DNA of 64,000 nucleotides. Origin: Spodoptera frugiperda (taxonomy: Eukaryota; Arthropoda; Insecta; Lepidoptera; Noctuidae). Of the stretch, positions 48,433 through 61,010 are shown piece by piece. The stretch is from contig NC_064226.1 of assembly GCF_023101765.2 (NCBI RefSeq), forward strand, positions 12,841,251-12,905,250, read 5' to 3'. The stretch's first letter is position 1. Each line of letters opens with the position of its first letter. Below the pieces are notes generated by a model. The model saw nothing but the letters and a program-made list of their open reading frames with translations, did not search any database and was not told the origin of the DNA. A program made the translations under genes and the position numbers.

Positions 48433-49537
48433 AAAGGGGTTTGAGTAACTTTGTATGGACTTGTGGCGTCATTTTTTTTTCAGCGGCCACCAATAATTTT
48501 CATGTTACTTTGTTCTGCTGTGTTCATTACACATATATGTTCAATTATTTTTATCCTAAGTTATATCAAAGCTGAGATATTTGAGTAGATGTTGATAATT
48601 TCTGTAAATCGAAGAATTCAAAAATGTAGTCTCTATAAATACTTCAATTACCGTCCTGTGTGAAAAAAATCTTAGTTATTGTATATTATGAGAAGATTGA
48701 TATTAGTTATTGGCTTTACTGTTTCTCGACCTCTCGTCTGTCAATGTGACGTTAGTATTGGGCCCTAGGAAATAATAAAAACACAGTATTATACCTTATT
48801 GCATTTATTACATGATTTTTAAAAACACATTTACATATTAACTTTCTTCGTCCATTTCGTTCTCAATGTCATGTCGAATAATGGTATCTAAAAATTGTGC
48901 CGGCGGAGTCAGATTATTTTGATATCTGCCCCATCCCATGTACCATATAATGGACATTATATGCGAACAGCAGCCTGTCAAATTATACGATCTACGACGA
49001 GTGCCGCCAACACGATTTAAGCTGCGTCGGCAATAGATACAAAATGCACCGTTAATTACATCCATGGCGTTATACTAAATCGTAAGAATATCAGAGTCCA
49101 AAGAGCTATGCTGGGTCAGTCAATGAAATGTCCAATGAAATGCCAAGTCGTTATAATTATCCACAAGTCCACGAGAGATTAGAAGCGTAAAAAGTAACAC
49201 ACAACAGTAAGGGACGAGCTGTTACTGTTACTACACACCATCGGCCCATAGATAAAAGACATTGGGGGTCCGTTCAATTCATCTACGTCACTGTATTTGA
49301 ATTATTTTATTTAGCATTGCTAAAAAATATGGCAGACACCCAAAAGAGTGCAATAACATTTAATAACTTCTTCGATTTCAATGACCAATATAAAACCAAA
49401 TATCTCAGTTCCGATATGGTTTAGAGAAATATGGCCATAATAGCTTTTGATCGCTGTATTCTGTTCTTTCATAATATTTAAGTTTCATTACTGGCCGCTC
49501 AACTTCAAAACGACGCCAACTTTACCCAAACCCCTTT
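48433..49537 (-). mobile_element. DNA transposon remnant with TIRs and a Cys/His-rich transposase tail
   Basis: Ends share aaaggggtttgRgtaa and, a little further in, ggcgtc...gcggcc as inverted repeats (about 45-55 bp with one gap), giving a 1.1-kb element. Inside, a minus-strand frame at 49065-48838 encodes CIYCRRSLN, YNLTGCCSHIMSIIWYMGWG and PPAQFLDTII, resembling the Cys/His tail of DDE-type transposases. The catalytic part is missing, so this is a decayed or deleted copy. Confidence 0.65.
48838..49065 (-). pseudogene. C-terminal fragment of a DDE-type transposase
   Basis: 75 residues: CxxC, then a basic stretch, then GCCSHIMSIIWYMGWG and an acidic end (ENEMDEES). The spacing recalls a zinc-binding tail of transposon-encoded proteins. 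Upstream codons on the minus strand hit stops, and no DDE core is visible. A poly(A)-like AATAAA follows the stop. The precise family is uncertain. Confidence 0.5.
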
Positions 49538-50808
49538 AATATTCTTGATAGTATTTGATACTTTTATAGAATGAATCTAATCGGATGAATGTAGATAAAC
49601 TACATGGGATAGCTATCAAACTATAACATAAGGGAACAAAGTATATAAAACCATATATTTCGGCAACGATTCGAAATACCGGCTCCGAGTGCGTGGAGGC
49701 CCGCCGGGCGTAATGTAATTATAGGCACATGATACCTATATCGAATTGTACAAATCGAAAATTTACAGGTAGATATTAAGCTCACGCAACGGTGGATGTT
49801 GGTAATTTCTGTAAATCAGATAAAACTCCAATCATAGAGCAACGTAGGTACATAGAGTGGTACATAATCTGTGGACATTATAAACAATGACAAAGTTATC
49901 AGTTGACGATGCCATGTAACAGTTCCAGAAATTAAAAAGTAAGAAGTATTATTAAGATTGTTTAATAAAAATTAAGATTTAACGTTAATATTAAGATTTA
50001 ATACATATCTTTTTATTATGTAGAGACCTTTTTGGTAAGATCTCTTTGTCATGAATATGTTTATGGACAATAATCGATCTTACTCTTATTCCATTTCGCT
50101 GGCTTTGGCAAATAACCGAGTCATCTAACAGTTTGCCTAGGACATCCATAATGTAAATATTAATACTCGCAGTATAGCCCTATCAAAGTCAGTGATGTAA
50201 AAACTCATATTACCTCGACACAAAAGTTTGTTATGGATATTAATGGCCACCGATTTTTCATTTAGAACCAAAGGCATAAAAATATATCATGTGGATCGAA
50301 CGTGTACAGGCGTACATTCCAATAAAGTAGGATAGCACAATAAGTTAGGCGATTTTCTAGATATTTGGAAGATTGTTTTTAACCGTACTTAGCTATTACG
50401 ACTTCTGTACTACTACTACTATTTAAAATCGATGTAACGGTAACATAGTAGTTTGTTTCACGTAGAATAAAATAGTATGTGCCCATCCTACAATTCTGTC
50501 CACCCTAAACAATAGAAACAGGGAAGATAGTATCGGTTTCCTTTCAAAACACGTTCTTCATCATATCCGTACATAGTGTAGATTAAACAAAATAACGAAT
50601 TCAATAACCCTTATGGAGTTTCATTTCGTCAAGTGCTGAAAGTTATAGAAGGGAAATACGACCAATTACTTAACCTGTATCCGATGTTTTAGACAAATTA
50701 AAGCGAACACATACCCATAACTCGTGGACTTTTATTCAAGAACATAAAAGTTTAAAGAAAATTTATTATAATAAAACTTGTATGACAAAATAAGAAATGG
50801 TGACTTAC

Positions 50809-50870
50809 AGGCGTTTTCAAGTTGGTGTTATTGAAGTTGTGAGACAGCGTGGAACTTATAAATTGGTTCG
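50809..50870 (-). promoter_or_regulatory. Candidate alternative promoter and first exon for krz
   Basis: On the minus strand, a TTTATAAG box is followed about 28 nt later by cttCAata (Inr-like) and then a consensus donor GCCT|GTAAGT at 50809. A gtttggttgg (inverted CCAAT-like) element lies just upstream. Confidence 0.35.
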
Positions 50871-52571
50871 GAGAACATTACCAACCAAACCGCGGGCCGT
50901 GTAAAAATGGCGCTTTGTCCGTATTATGCCGGCGTGAATCAATGTAGGTACGTCGAGTACCGCGATTGGCACTAACACAGTCATCACGTACGCCTACAAA
51001 TATTAGGTAATATCATTATTTCATTGACGCAAAATCCATTGTTTCCCATGACCATAACGAGGAAAATAAATGGTTAAGCAAATTAACATGTAACCTACCT
51101 AGGTGCCTACTGCCTATACATATAAGTTAATAATTAATAAAGTTTTTAATTACGCTTATATACGTGTGTGTGTGTTTTAAAAGTCCCCGGCAAAAGCGTG
51201 CTCGTATTAAGTAACGAGATTTCAGATTACGTAATTACTGAGATTATTTCAGTGTTGATACAGGCCCCGAGTTTTAAAACGCAACAATTAAGGGATATTA
51301 AAACCAACGGCGATTAAGGTAAAATAAAATTAATTCAGCAAAGTATCTTTGAAACTGTGGGATTTTAATATTTTAAATACCGAAAGTGTTTTTGTTCACC
51401 TGCGCTTTTATACGCCCTTATTTAGTACCTAGATAAAACAGAGATAGGATACCTAGAGACAGAATAGACTTATAAAATTAATTATTAAGGAAAATATAGC
51501 GGGTAATAAATTACTTGACTGCACAGTGTACAGTCAATTCAGGTTTAAATGAAGCCTGATTAGTACAGTACTAGTAGTCTTATGGAAATCGCATAAACAA
51601 TCAAGTTTGAATCCTATCGTTTTACGAATAAGGTTGCAATCGCTTGCAGCATGGCAGCGTTAGTAATATTATTTTAATAAATCTTAATTGGACCACGACA
51701 TCGGCATAATTAAGTTGGGCATTTTGTCGGCAATTTTTCTCATTTAACTAAATACCAGTTAAAAGGGCTGAGGGGTGATTAAATGATCAAGATTACATTT
51801 TAATTATGTGAAACTAAATCTTCTTGGCATTTAAAGGGACGTTGTTTGATGATTATTTAATGATGTAGCTCTTTGAAGCTGGAAAAGGCCATATAATATT
51901 GAAGTGTGCAAATGCAAACAATTACCAAGTTGACTGTACTAACTTGACTCTGACTCTGACCTGATCATGGTTTAATTAATTGCTAGTTTTAATTGAAGAA
52001 CGATAAACAATAATTATGTCATTCAATTAGCTATTGAGCCTTATAGGTACAATCCACTTTGTATATAGATTAAGTTTTGAACTGGGATGAAAAAGGCTCC
52101 ATCGTTATCAACAAAAGCAGGGCCTCTATAAGGCCACGTGAGCATCCTTAAAATTTGATAACCACGCGTTAAAAAGGTCAAGATACTTCGGTTTTGCTAA
52201 ATAAGCGCCTCTTTTCTCCCTGTAAGAACGTCGAATGTAAATTATGTTACCTATCTATTATAACTAGTAGGTCCTTTAGTGGTTCATTCTACTCTGTTCT
52301 GTATTTCTTTAATAAACTTCTTAACAATTTATAGATTTCTATATAATCATATTTTGTGTAAATTAAACTATGTAATGGTATAGATTTGTCTGCTATAACA
52401 TAGGTTCATGCTAAGCGTGAATATTACGGCAAACTGACTGGAATTATAGAGTAGAATGAGTGACAAACGAATAAATAATTACGAATTGTACACAGGAAAA
52501 AAAATGTTAAAGTTCGCGTAATTTTAGTTCATATAATATGTGTGTAACCACACAATTATTACTCTACATAG

Positions 52572-52640
52572 GTCAAAGTCAAAGCATTTATTTCAATTAA
52601 TCCTAAATTAGGCACTTTTGAAACGTCAAATTGTCCGTAA
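52572..52640 (+). repeat. Partial copy of the aaagtcaaagtc repeat
   Basis: It starts caaagtcaaagcatttattt and continues to cacttttgaaacgtcaaatt. It shows the empty junction that is interrupted at 11337-12120. Confidence 0.75.
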
Positions 52641-55600
52641 GTCTGTGTGTCAGTGAAGCTAGGCAGTAGGATTAAACATAACATCATTTATAGTTCAGTT
52701 ATGGTCGTAGAAACCGTGCAACTTCCATTTTGATTTCCGCTCCACATGTTATGTTATATCACATTGGTTTGTCAAAGTTCAGCTACTGGGACGGAAGGCT
52801 GAGACCGAGGTCGACTCATCTCCACGTAAGTTATTTCAATAACACTCAGAACTAGTTTGCCCTAACGAAGGAATGTATATGGGCTGACTTATCATTATGA
52901 TCACGGCTGATATAGACCCCAATGACTCCCAGATAGAAGATTGACTGTAAGCTTTAATGATCAAACAAATATGCCAAAATTGTGCCGTAGTCGTCAACCC
53001 CAATCGAACGTTTCTCTTTTTCTTACACTTGTCTACTTAAAAATGATATAAAATGAACGTGACTACGTACGCTTATATTTTAGTCTATAAACAATAGCTC
53101 AGGGACTTTTATTAGGTACTTACTGTTATGTATGTACATAACAGTTATGTGCATCACCAATCATACACATATAGATGTTTATCCTCTTAGAAACTACACT
53201 ATCCTCTACTACCAAATTAGATTGTATACTGCATTCCAGAACGTGAAACATAAAGGGAAGGAAAATAGTCGAATATCGATTTTGTACTTAAATAATAATC
53301 ATTAGGTTATTTAAACGTAAACATAATTGGCGTACCTACATATTAATTTCTATAGCTAAAAAATATATTGCTTATCAGTATTCGTTTCGTGACAAATGTT
53401 TCCTCTATGATGGCGCGATCATTCATGTGACGCGAGGTTCGAAACACGATTCCGCTACACTTGTATTTACATATTATATCGTGTTAGGATATTATATAGA
53501 AATATGTATTTTACGAATTAACTTTGTTTGTTTTGAGCGGAGACTATAGTTTTAAATTAATTCCTCACGTTCAAGTTCCGCATTTTTTGCTATTTAAGTA
53601 TTTGAAGACGTAAATATTTAGTAAGACTTACGTCCAGTTTTAATAAAATCTATCTTTGGCTATTTGGATTTGGCTACTAGAGATATTACGACACGTGTTG
53701 TATCAAGTTATTTGACTCTAATGGCGAAATACAGACATACATAGGTACAGTTCTACAAGGCTACACTGGATTTTTTATGACCTACACTATCATACTACGA
53801 GTACTACCTATCACATAAAATATACTCGTACTATTATATGTACTTTATACTATGTACGTAAATACTAAAATCAATATTGCAAAAGCTACATGGTAAATAA
53901 CTCAGGGGCCTCTTAAAAACCAGGCAGATGTAGATAGCACTAAACACACGAGTCAATAATTTTACACCTACATTCCAAATTAATTGGTACGGGAGATAAT
54001 GATGAAATGTGGGACGCCCACACATTACGATAATGCGGCATACATACAGGAATTTGTCCGATAAACACAGAGACGTATGTAGTTTTATCTGGCAAACTAT
54101 AGAACAGTGTGAATAAATATCAGGGCGAAACTAAACGTTAGCGAAAACAGAATTCATGTGGCAAAGTTGTTCTTAAAAAGTAACATTCCCTTTTCATTTA
54201 AGACAAGCTTATGCGTCTTATGCAGAAGAGAAGCGAATCTGTAATTGCACATCAGTACCCTTAGTACGTGTTTGCTTTACGTTAAACGAAAACGAAAATG
54301 GCTAGTGCAAGTCAACTAACCAATCAGAGCGCCGTACGCGCTCTCAACGACACCAAAATTTTCTACTAATCTAATAATTTCAAAAATACTTGGTACCAAT
54401 ACTGGTCAATCCCTAAATAAAACCCACATGAGCCCTTTGCTTGGTAGTCACGTTAGTGACTAAGTACTTGAGGTAGTCTCTAGTTCCTCCTTCTCCCATC
54501 ACTTTCCTTACTACAACACTACATACAGGAAGACATGGTCTTACTATATGAAGTTAATTAACTAAGAATTTTAACTCTGATTAAATTTCTCAATCTTCAG
54601 CTCATAATTTCTAATTACATTAAGGCAATATTTTCATCTAAATAGTCGTTATTACACGTAACATTAAGACATAAATACAAAATCAGATATTAAAGTTAAT
54701 CAATATTCGAAAGACAGAGTACATTTTAATATCGATAATTGCGTTGTTTCAACTGAAAACTCTGTGGTTGCCGACCTCTGAACTAATTAATTGATTCGGA
54801 CAGATAAATTCAATTAAACTGTGATAACTGTCGATCGGATTCGACACAGATTATTCGATATGTACATATTTAAGCTAATTTTAATGAACATTTTTCATTT
54901 GCTTTGGACCTCATTGGAGGGATTGTGAAAAAAGATCGAGTTTATGTGCACATAGATGTTATACCCACCCATATATTATTATGTTGTTGTCTTCTTAACT
55001 GTTAAATAAATAGTTAGAAAATATTTATCATATTCACTACCAAACCAGTCACATTAGTTAGACATTAGTTTATCCTACCGATCACTAGACGATCTAGTTT
55101 TCTTTCACTGATGATATAAAAACAATAAGCTTGTTTTATCAATATCCAATCTGGTTGTACATTATCTGAACATTATCGTTATCAATCTGTTTTGTACCAA
55201 AGCTTTTCAGAGGGTGATTTACATGAAAATATGAACCGGAGTTTGCCTAGTGGTCGAGATGAACCGTACAAAACATTTAACAAGAAAGGTCCTTATGTTT
55301 TGTTTACAATACAGAGACTTGATGCATTGACTGACGGACTTTGACGTGGCCCGTCAATCCTCGCCCGATCGCTTGAACTTATTACCCTTAGCATGGTCGT
55401 GTGCGCCGAGCTGAAAGCTTTTCCATTACACAACCAATGGTAATAAAAATGTACATCATATCCCATACTGTAATGGAAAGTTTAATGGATCTTTCATACC
55501 CGATACATGTACCACAGTGCCACTAAATTATTCACTTTGAACTCCACTTTCAATAACACAAATCTCTTGGAGGATGCTCTTAATATCTGAAGCGTTTAGT

Positions 55601-56235
55601 GTATAGTTGATTCTACATGCTATTTAAGAGCTATGCTGTAATAGTTATTAGTTTATTTATAGAAAAAGTGAACATAACTAACACATGCGTGTTCAATATT
55701 AATATCTGCCTAAGATGTTATTAGACTAAATACAGCAATACTGTTAAAAAAATGTCGTAGATTTTTTTTATTTGTGAATAGGTAGATACGTACATGACCT
55801 GTAACCGTAACCTCTTTTTCGATATAAGCACTCGCGAACACCCAACAACAAGACAATGTTATACTTAGCCTTGGAATATACTTTTAAAAACCCAATCTAT
55901 CATACAACATACGCGTAACCTCCTTCAACATCAACTTTAATAATAAAAAGGATGTTTGTAAACCTGTCTGACGTCTGGAACATTAATAACAATTAAATGT
56001 TATTAGCAGTTAGCTATGTTTACACGATTCCACACAGACTCGTAAATTGATTCGTTTGAAACATACGCGATAGATAGCACAACGTAACCGTACATTAAAA
56101 ACTATAGTTTATCATGTACAACGCATTAAAATCCATGTACTGATAGTAAATCAGTTATGTGCGGTAAATCAACTCGCTCTGTCTTTCAATAAAACAGTTT
56201 ACACGTTTGGCAACGTGCCTAGGTTTACGAAACAA

Positions 56236-56470
56236 TATCTGGGGGCACGGCAGTGCCCCCGCCAAGTCGAGCAAAAAAAGCGGCACGGCCGTACCATCCT
56301 TTTCTCGAAGCAATTCGGGCCTTTTTCGACCCCCTATAATTCGGTTGTGGATAAAGCAAGAAACCTGAATCTTCAGTAACTAATCCGGCATTGTATAAAC
56401 ACGGAATATTTAAAATTTCAGTCAATTTGAACCAGTAGTTTAAGAATGACAACTTGTTAAAGTTTCTAAA
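56236..56470. repeat. Moth repeat with palindromic gggggcacggcagtgccccc head
   Basis: The 20-bp palindrome at 56240-56260 is followed by gtcgagcaaaaaaagcggca and further family sequence. A related decayed copy starts at 60528. Confidence 0.5.
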
Positions 56471-56620
56471 TTTTGTCACTCACTGACTCACCGATCATCA
56501 AAAGTCCAAGGCACTTCTAGCAGACTTAGAAGCTTCATATTTGGAATACATATAGAGTTTAGTGTCTTAATCATGGGAAAACTTAAATATTTTGTAATTT
56601 CGGTCCAGTTTTCCAAATAC

Positions 56621-56690
56621 ACCAACTGCATCAATAACTTTGTAATCCCATATAAATATATGGGATTACAAAGTTATTTATGCAGTTGGT
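56621..56690. repeat. 70-bp near-perfect palindrome
   Basis: Arms 56621-56654 and 56657-56690 (34 nt, 33 matching) with a 2-nt centre, able to form a cruciform or a tight hairpin. Confidence 0.9.
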
Positions 56691-56909
56691 GGTTGGTGGT
56701 GGTTATAAATTTAATAGGTGTAGATAGGTACCTACCATATGAGGCAAGGGAGTATAGGGTGGGTAAGGGTGTGTTTAGCCCATGAAACTGAACAACATTA
56801 TTACTAAAAGAGGAAGACTACATATAAAAATAAGAAAATATCATAAGACCTTTAACAAAATTCGTTAGAAGTAGATGGTATCAAAAGGAAAGGCTCTACA
56901 AAAAGAAGT

Positions 56910-57471
56910 GAGATCCCATCAAAAACATCCTGTAAAAAACCCAAGTCTCGCAGCTCAGTCTTTCTACCGTCAAAAGTTGTGAGATCCATGTAATACCAAG
57001 TCGGTAAATCTATTTAGTGTCTACTTGAAGGACCTTCTGTCTTAAGTTATTACATAAGTTATTATCATGCCAATATTAAAAATATTTAACGTTTTAAACA
57101 AATAGATCGACTTGGACATCGCATGAAAACAAAATGAATATTACAATATTATATTAGATTCTTTAGTCTCTCGCGCCTCACGCGATTGAAACTCTCGTTC
57201 CTGTTGGTCGCTGGCCCGTCATGCTGTGTAGTGTGATACATACTAATAATCAAATCAAGCGATGTCCAAGTCGATCTATTTGTTTAAAACGTTAAATATT
57301 TTTAATATTGGCATGATAATAACTTATGTAATAACTTAAGACAGAAGGTCCTTCAAGTAGACACTAAATAGATTTACCGACTTGGTATTACATGGATCTC
57401 ACAACTTTTGACGGTAGAAAGACTGAGCTGCGAGACTTGGGTTTTTTACAGGATGTTTTTGATGGGATCTC
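56910..57471. mobile_element. Fold-back element with 213-nt arms
   Basis: Arms 56910-57122 and 57259-57471 read as essentially perfect inverted repeats of equal length, separated by a 136-nt spacer. The outer ends begin gagatcccatcaaaaacatc. No ORF. A related single-arm sequence occurs near 60745-60775. Confidence 0.9.
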
Positions 57472-58399
57472 TTACTTTCCTAACACGGTGCGCAGTCGAG
57501 CAAAAATATTAAAAGAGCTCTAATTGGTCGAAAATAAAAGGATTAAAGCCTAAAAGCAAACACAAAAAGTTGAAAGCCGTTTAAATCAATTTGTGTTGGG
57601 ACAATGTGAGTAGTATAAGCTGGGTGAAATGTCAACGTCAGACTAAGAAAAACAACATTAATAAGTTGAGAATGGTTAAGCTCGTCACCGGTAGCCGGTC
57701 AAACCATCGTGAATCGTGAACATATAACAAACAAATGGCGGGTGGGTTATACATGAACGATGGAAATTGTTTCCAGTCTCTCCAGTAGATGGAACGTGGT
57801 GTGGAAAGAATGTGGCACAACTTTAGCCCACCACAATTCAAAATATTTTACCACAATACGTAATGTTCTATTTGAAACACGCACCTAAACAAATTCAGAT
57901 TAGAAACGGTTTGGGTATTACATATCAAATGTTATGATGCCATGAAAGCAACTTCTAGAACTTACTAACGATTCTTCGTTAGTTTTAATTGTTTTAACTG
58001 TTGCAATATAAATGCTTTGAACTGTTGTACAAATATGTAATTGGTAAATCTATCTAACTACATAAACGTCATAAAAAGTCCGGAGAAAATTCACCGTTGA
58101 CGTCTTAATAACGTCAGTCGTTATAAGGATAGGAAAAAGTTGGAAAAATAAAAATAAAATGTTCAATACATCTTCCCTGTAAATAATCCGCGTAGAAACT
58201 CTCCCAACTCCCGCCAACGGAAAAACAATTTTAAGGAATAAACGCAAAGTAATCATAAAAGTTTCACCTTGATGAATAAGTATTGATTTCAGGAAATTTT
58301 TGGGATAATGTAACCAGGCCTATGTCCAAAAATCTTTTTGAACATGCGAGTAGATTTGCAAGCAAGTTTAAAAAAAAATATTTGTCATGTAACCTCACG

Positions 58400-58690
58400 T
58401 CAACAAGCCGGTAGACGACCCGACGGATCACCTGATGGTAAGCAATCGCCGCCGCCCATGGACACTTGAAACACTAAAGGCGTTACAAGTGCGTTGCCGG
58501 CCTTTTGGATTTTAGGAATTTAGGGGTTGTTGAGGAATCCAGGAATTAAGAAGATTGGGAAGGGGGAATTAGGCTTCCGGTAACCTCACTCACACAACGC
58601 AAGCGTTGTTTCACGTCGGTTTTCTGTGAAGCCGTGGTATCAATCCGGTCGAGCCGGCCCGTTCGTGCCGAAGCATGGCACTCCCACACA
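58400..58690 (+). repeat. Moth interspersed repeat, longer copy
   Basis: It contains gacggatcacctgatggtaa and gcaatcgccgccgcccatgg, then the same 3' half as 5345-5525 (tcacgtcggttttctgtgaa, gtcgagccggcccgttcgtg). Class not determined. Confidence 0.7.
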
Positions 58691-58705
58691 CGAAATTGAA
58701 GTATC

Positions 58706-59390
58706 GGGTGTCCCAACAAGAACGCAAGATTTAAATTTGGCGGCATTCGAAGTGTCATTGTTTGACATTTGAACACCTGTTATTATTTGTTAGTATAAGG
58801 TACGAGGTTAGTAAAAATGGAGCGCTACACGATTGAAAATGAGGCAGGTCAAGCGCAAACAGTCAATTATGGTGTTCGGTATCGTAAAATGATAACTAGT
58901 TTTTTCGTACCTCGAATTAAAGAAATGGATTTGGAGGGCATGTGGTTTCAACAAGATGACGCCACATGTCATACAGCCAGAGAAACATTTGAATTGTTGC
59001 ATCAGTCATGTCCCGGTCGTGTTATTTCACGTTTTGGCGACCAGAATTGGCCGCCTAGATCTTGTGATTTATCAACATTAGACTTTTTTTCTTTGGGGAT
59101 TCTTAAAGTCGATGGTTTATGCGAATAAGCCGACGACGACTCAAGCCTTAAATAGGAAATTGGACGCAGTATTAATAAAATACCGTAGCATTTATGCAAA
59201 ACGGTCATTGAAAATTTCATTAAAAGATCGCGTATGTACCAGCAAAGCCGCGGCAGCCATCTGCCCGATGTATTGTTCCATAGATAACCTCGTCCTCTCT
59301 ACTTTACGAAATTATAAAGTTTTCACCATTTTTTAAAAAATATCTGCGTTTTATTTCAAATTTAAATCTTGCGTTCTTGTTGGGACACCC
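58706..59390 (+). mobile_element. Mariner-like element, internally deleted, perfect TIRs
   Basis: 685 bp with identical 33-bp TIRs (gggtgtcccaacaagaacgc...) and TA at the right flank. The interior encodes part of a mariner-type transposase (58817-59128: FQQDDATCHTARETFELL, WPPRSCDLSTLDFF). The N-terminal half is deleted right after the first codons, and a frameshift follows near 59095, so it cannot make a full transposase. Confidence 0.88.
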
Positions 59391-59855
59391 TATATTTGCA
59401 CAAAACCAGGTTTATTGTCAATGTTTGTACGAGATGCCATATAACCATAGTTTTCGTAGCACAATGTGCAGTAAGGTAGCACGATGTATGGTGCACATGG
59501 CATGGATCACATTTGCACGTTTTGTAAACATTGCACATGAATAACAGGCCACTACATCAAGTGATTATGTGCTGCGACTCGACTGTAAACATCGTAACCG
59601 TACAACATAAGTACCTACTTTACATGCACGAGAATAAAGGCTATGAATAACGATATCCATATAGATATTCAGAAATCTACCCTGGGCAGATACACAATAA
59701 AATTTGTAAAAGCATAGAAGCAAATTTTTCTCTTTTTAAATATCTCTTTAGAAGTTGCTGATATAACGCAGGCAACATTTGCATTCAAGAAATAAAACAG
59801 TTATACGGTTTTATCGACAACTAAAGCGAGAATTTCTCTTCTATTGAACACTTAC

Positions 59856-59928
59856 GTTTTAAGGTGCGGATAGGCGGCGCGGTGCTCGCGCAATGTAGTA
59901 CAGACTCGTGTGGAGCTCGTGCATCAAC
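59856..59928 (-). other. Candidate krz 5' UTR exon
   Basis: A 73-nt segment between acceptor GTTCACAG and donor GTAAGT on the krz strand, locally GC-rich (gcgcgagcaccgcgccgcc). It would be an internal leader exon of a transcript starting near or beyond the right edge. Confidence 0.45.
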
Positions 59929-60527
59929 CTGTGAACAATAACCAGACTATATAACACTGTACCTTGATGACAAATTCCTTTTGAAAACGCTAACCTACGT
60001 CAGACCCACCTTGGGCAGTCAGCCATGCTATCAACCTTGCTAACGAGTTATCTTTTCATCACAAAGTGAGTTATTTTAGCAGAACACGTAGGAGAGAGTG
60101 GATCATCTTCTAGTTTCTCACTAATCCAATTTATGTCTAACGCTAAAATTACTCAGTACTTATGTCAATCGTCTTAATTAAGATCTGAGGTCCACGACAA
60201 AAATAGATTCATCTATTACGTCAAATACAGGGCCCGAATTAGGTAGGTATTATTCTTGTAGGTGTTGTGTTTTTCACATAGAGCGTAAATCTCTTTTACT
60301 ATTTCCTTCAAACATGATTTCAACCTGATAAGACATACCTACAATTATACGATATACGGTTGTACACACCTGTGAAGTGCAAAAGACCAATTAAATATGA
60401 ATAAACGGATATTATGTATTTAATGACCTACAATGACGTCTTATCTTACACGTCTATTGCGAAATGCATCTGTACTGTACATACCCTAATGACGGAGTTA
60501 GCAAACATAGTACATATTTACATTTGG

Positions 60528-61010
60528 GGGCACGGCAGTGTCGAGCGCAAAGGAAACACTGCCGTACGTACTGTTGAAGAAATCTCAGCTAGTCTCAGCT
60601 AAAGCCATCTTACAAAAAGAAAAGAAATCCCACTAATTATATCTAACAATAAGGAAATCGCAATAAGGAACCGTTGACTTGTTACGAATTTGTCTGGATA
60701 TCATCACTTTTTAAAGATAAACAAGCAGCTCCATCGAGTCTTGGCTAGTTTTTTACAGAATGTTTTTGGTGGGATAATCTATTATATAAAAATAAGTCGG
60801 GTTTTCCTTCCTGACGCTATAACTCCAGAACGCACGAACCGATTTCCAAGGTTTTGCATTCGTTGGGAAGATCACGGGCTCCGTGTGGTTTATAGCAAAG
60901 AAAATTCGGGAAAACTTCAAGTGAAAAGCAGGAAAACCGGACAACCTAAACCTACTAAAAATATAACATCTAGGAAGTCAAATAAAGAAACTTTATGTTA
61001 AAATGTAATT
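60528..61010 (+). repeat. Mixed repeat block (gggggcacggc family and Helitron-like 5' part)
   Basis: It begins with gggggcacggcagtg and its inverted partner acactgccgt, includes acagaatgtttttggtggga (like the fold-back ends), then from 60775 the moth repeat ataagtcgggttttccttcc ... cgcacgaaccgatttccaag. Confidence 0.5.

Larger units (their letters stand above)
49538..56235. other. Non-coding stretch, probable krz 5' intron
   Basis: AT-rich. It contains the candidate promoter/first exon at 50809 and a partial repeat at 52572-52640 (the uninterrupted version of the element at 11311). Nothing else recognised. Confidence 0.45.

Noticed and set aside
60690..61001. 103-codon plus-strand frame
   Set aside because: Lies in repeat sequence (fold-back-related and Helitron-like); the peptide is a by-product of the repeat.
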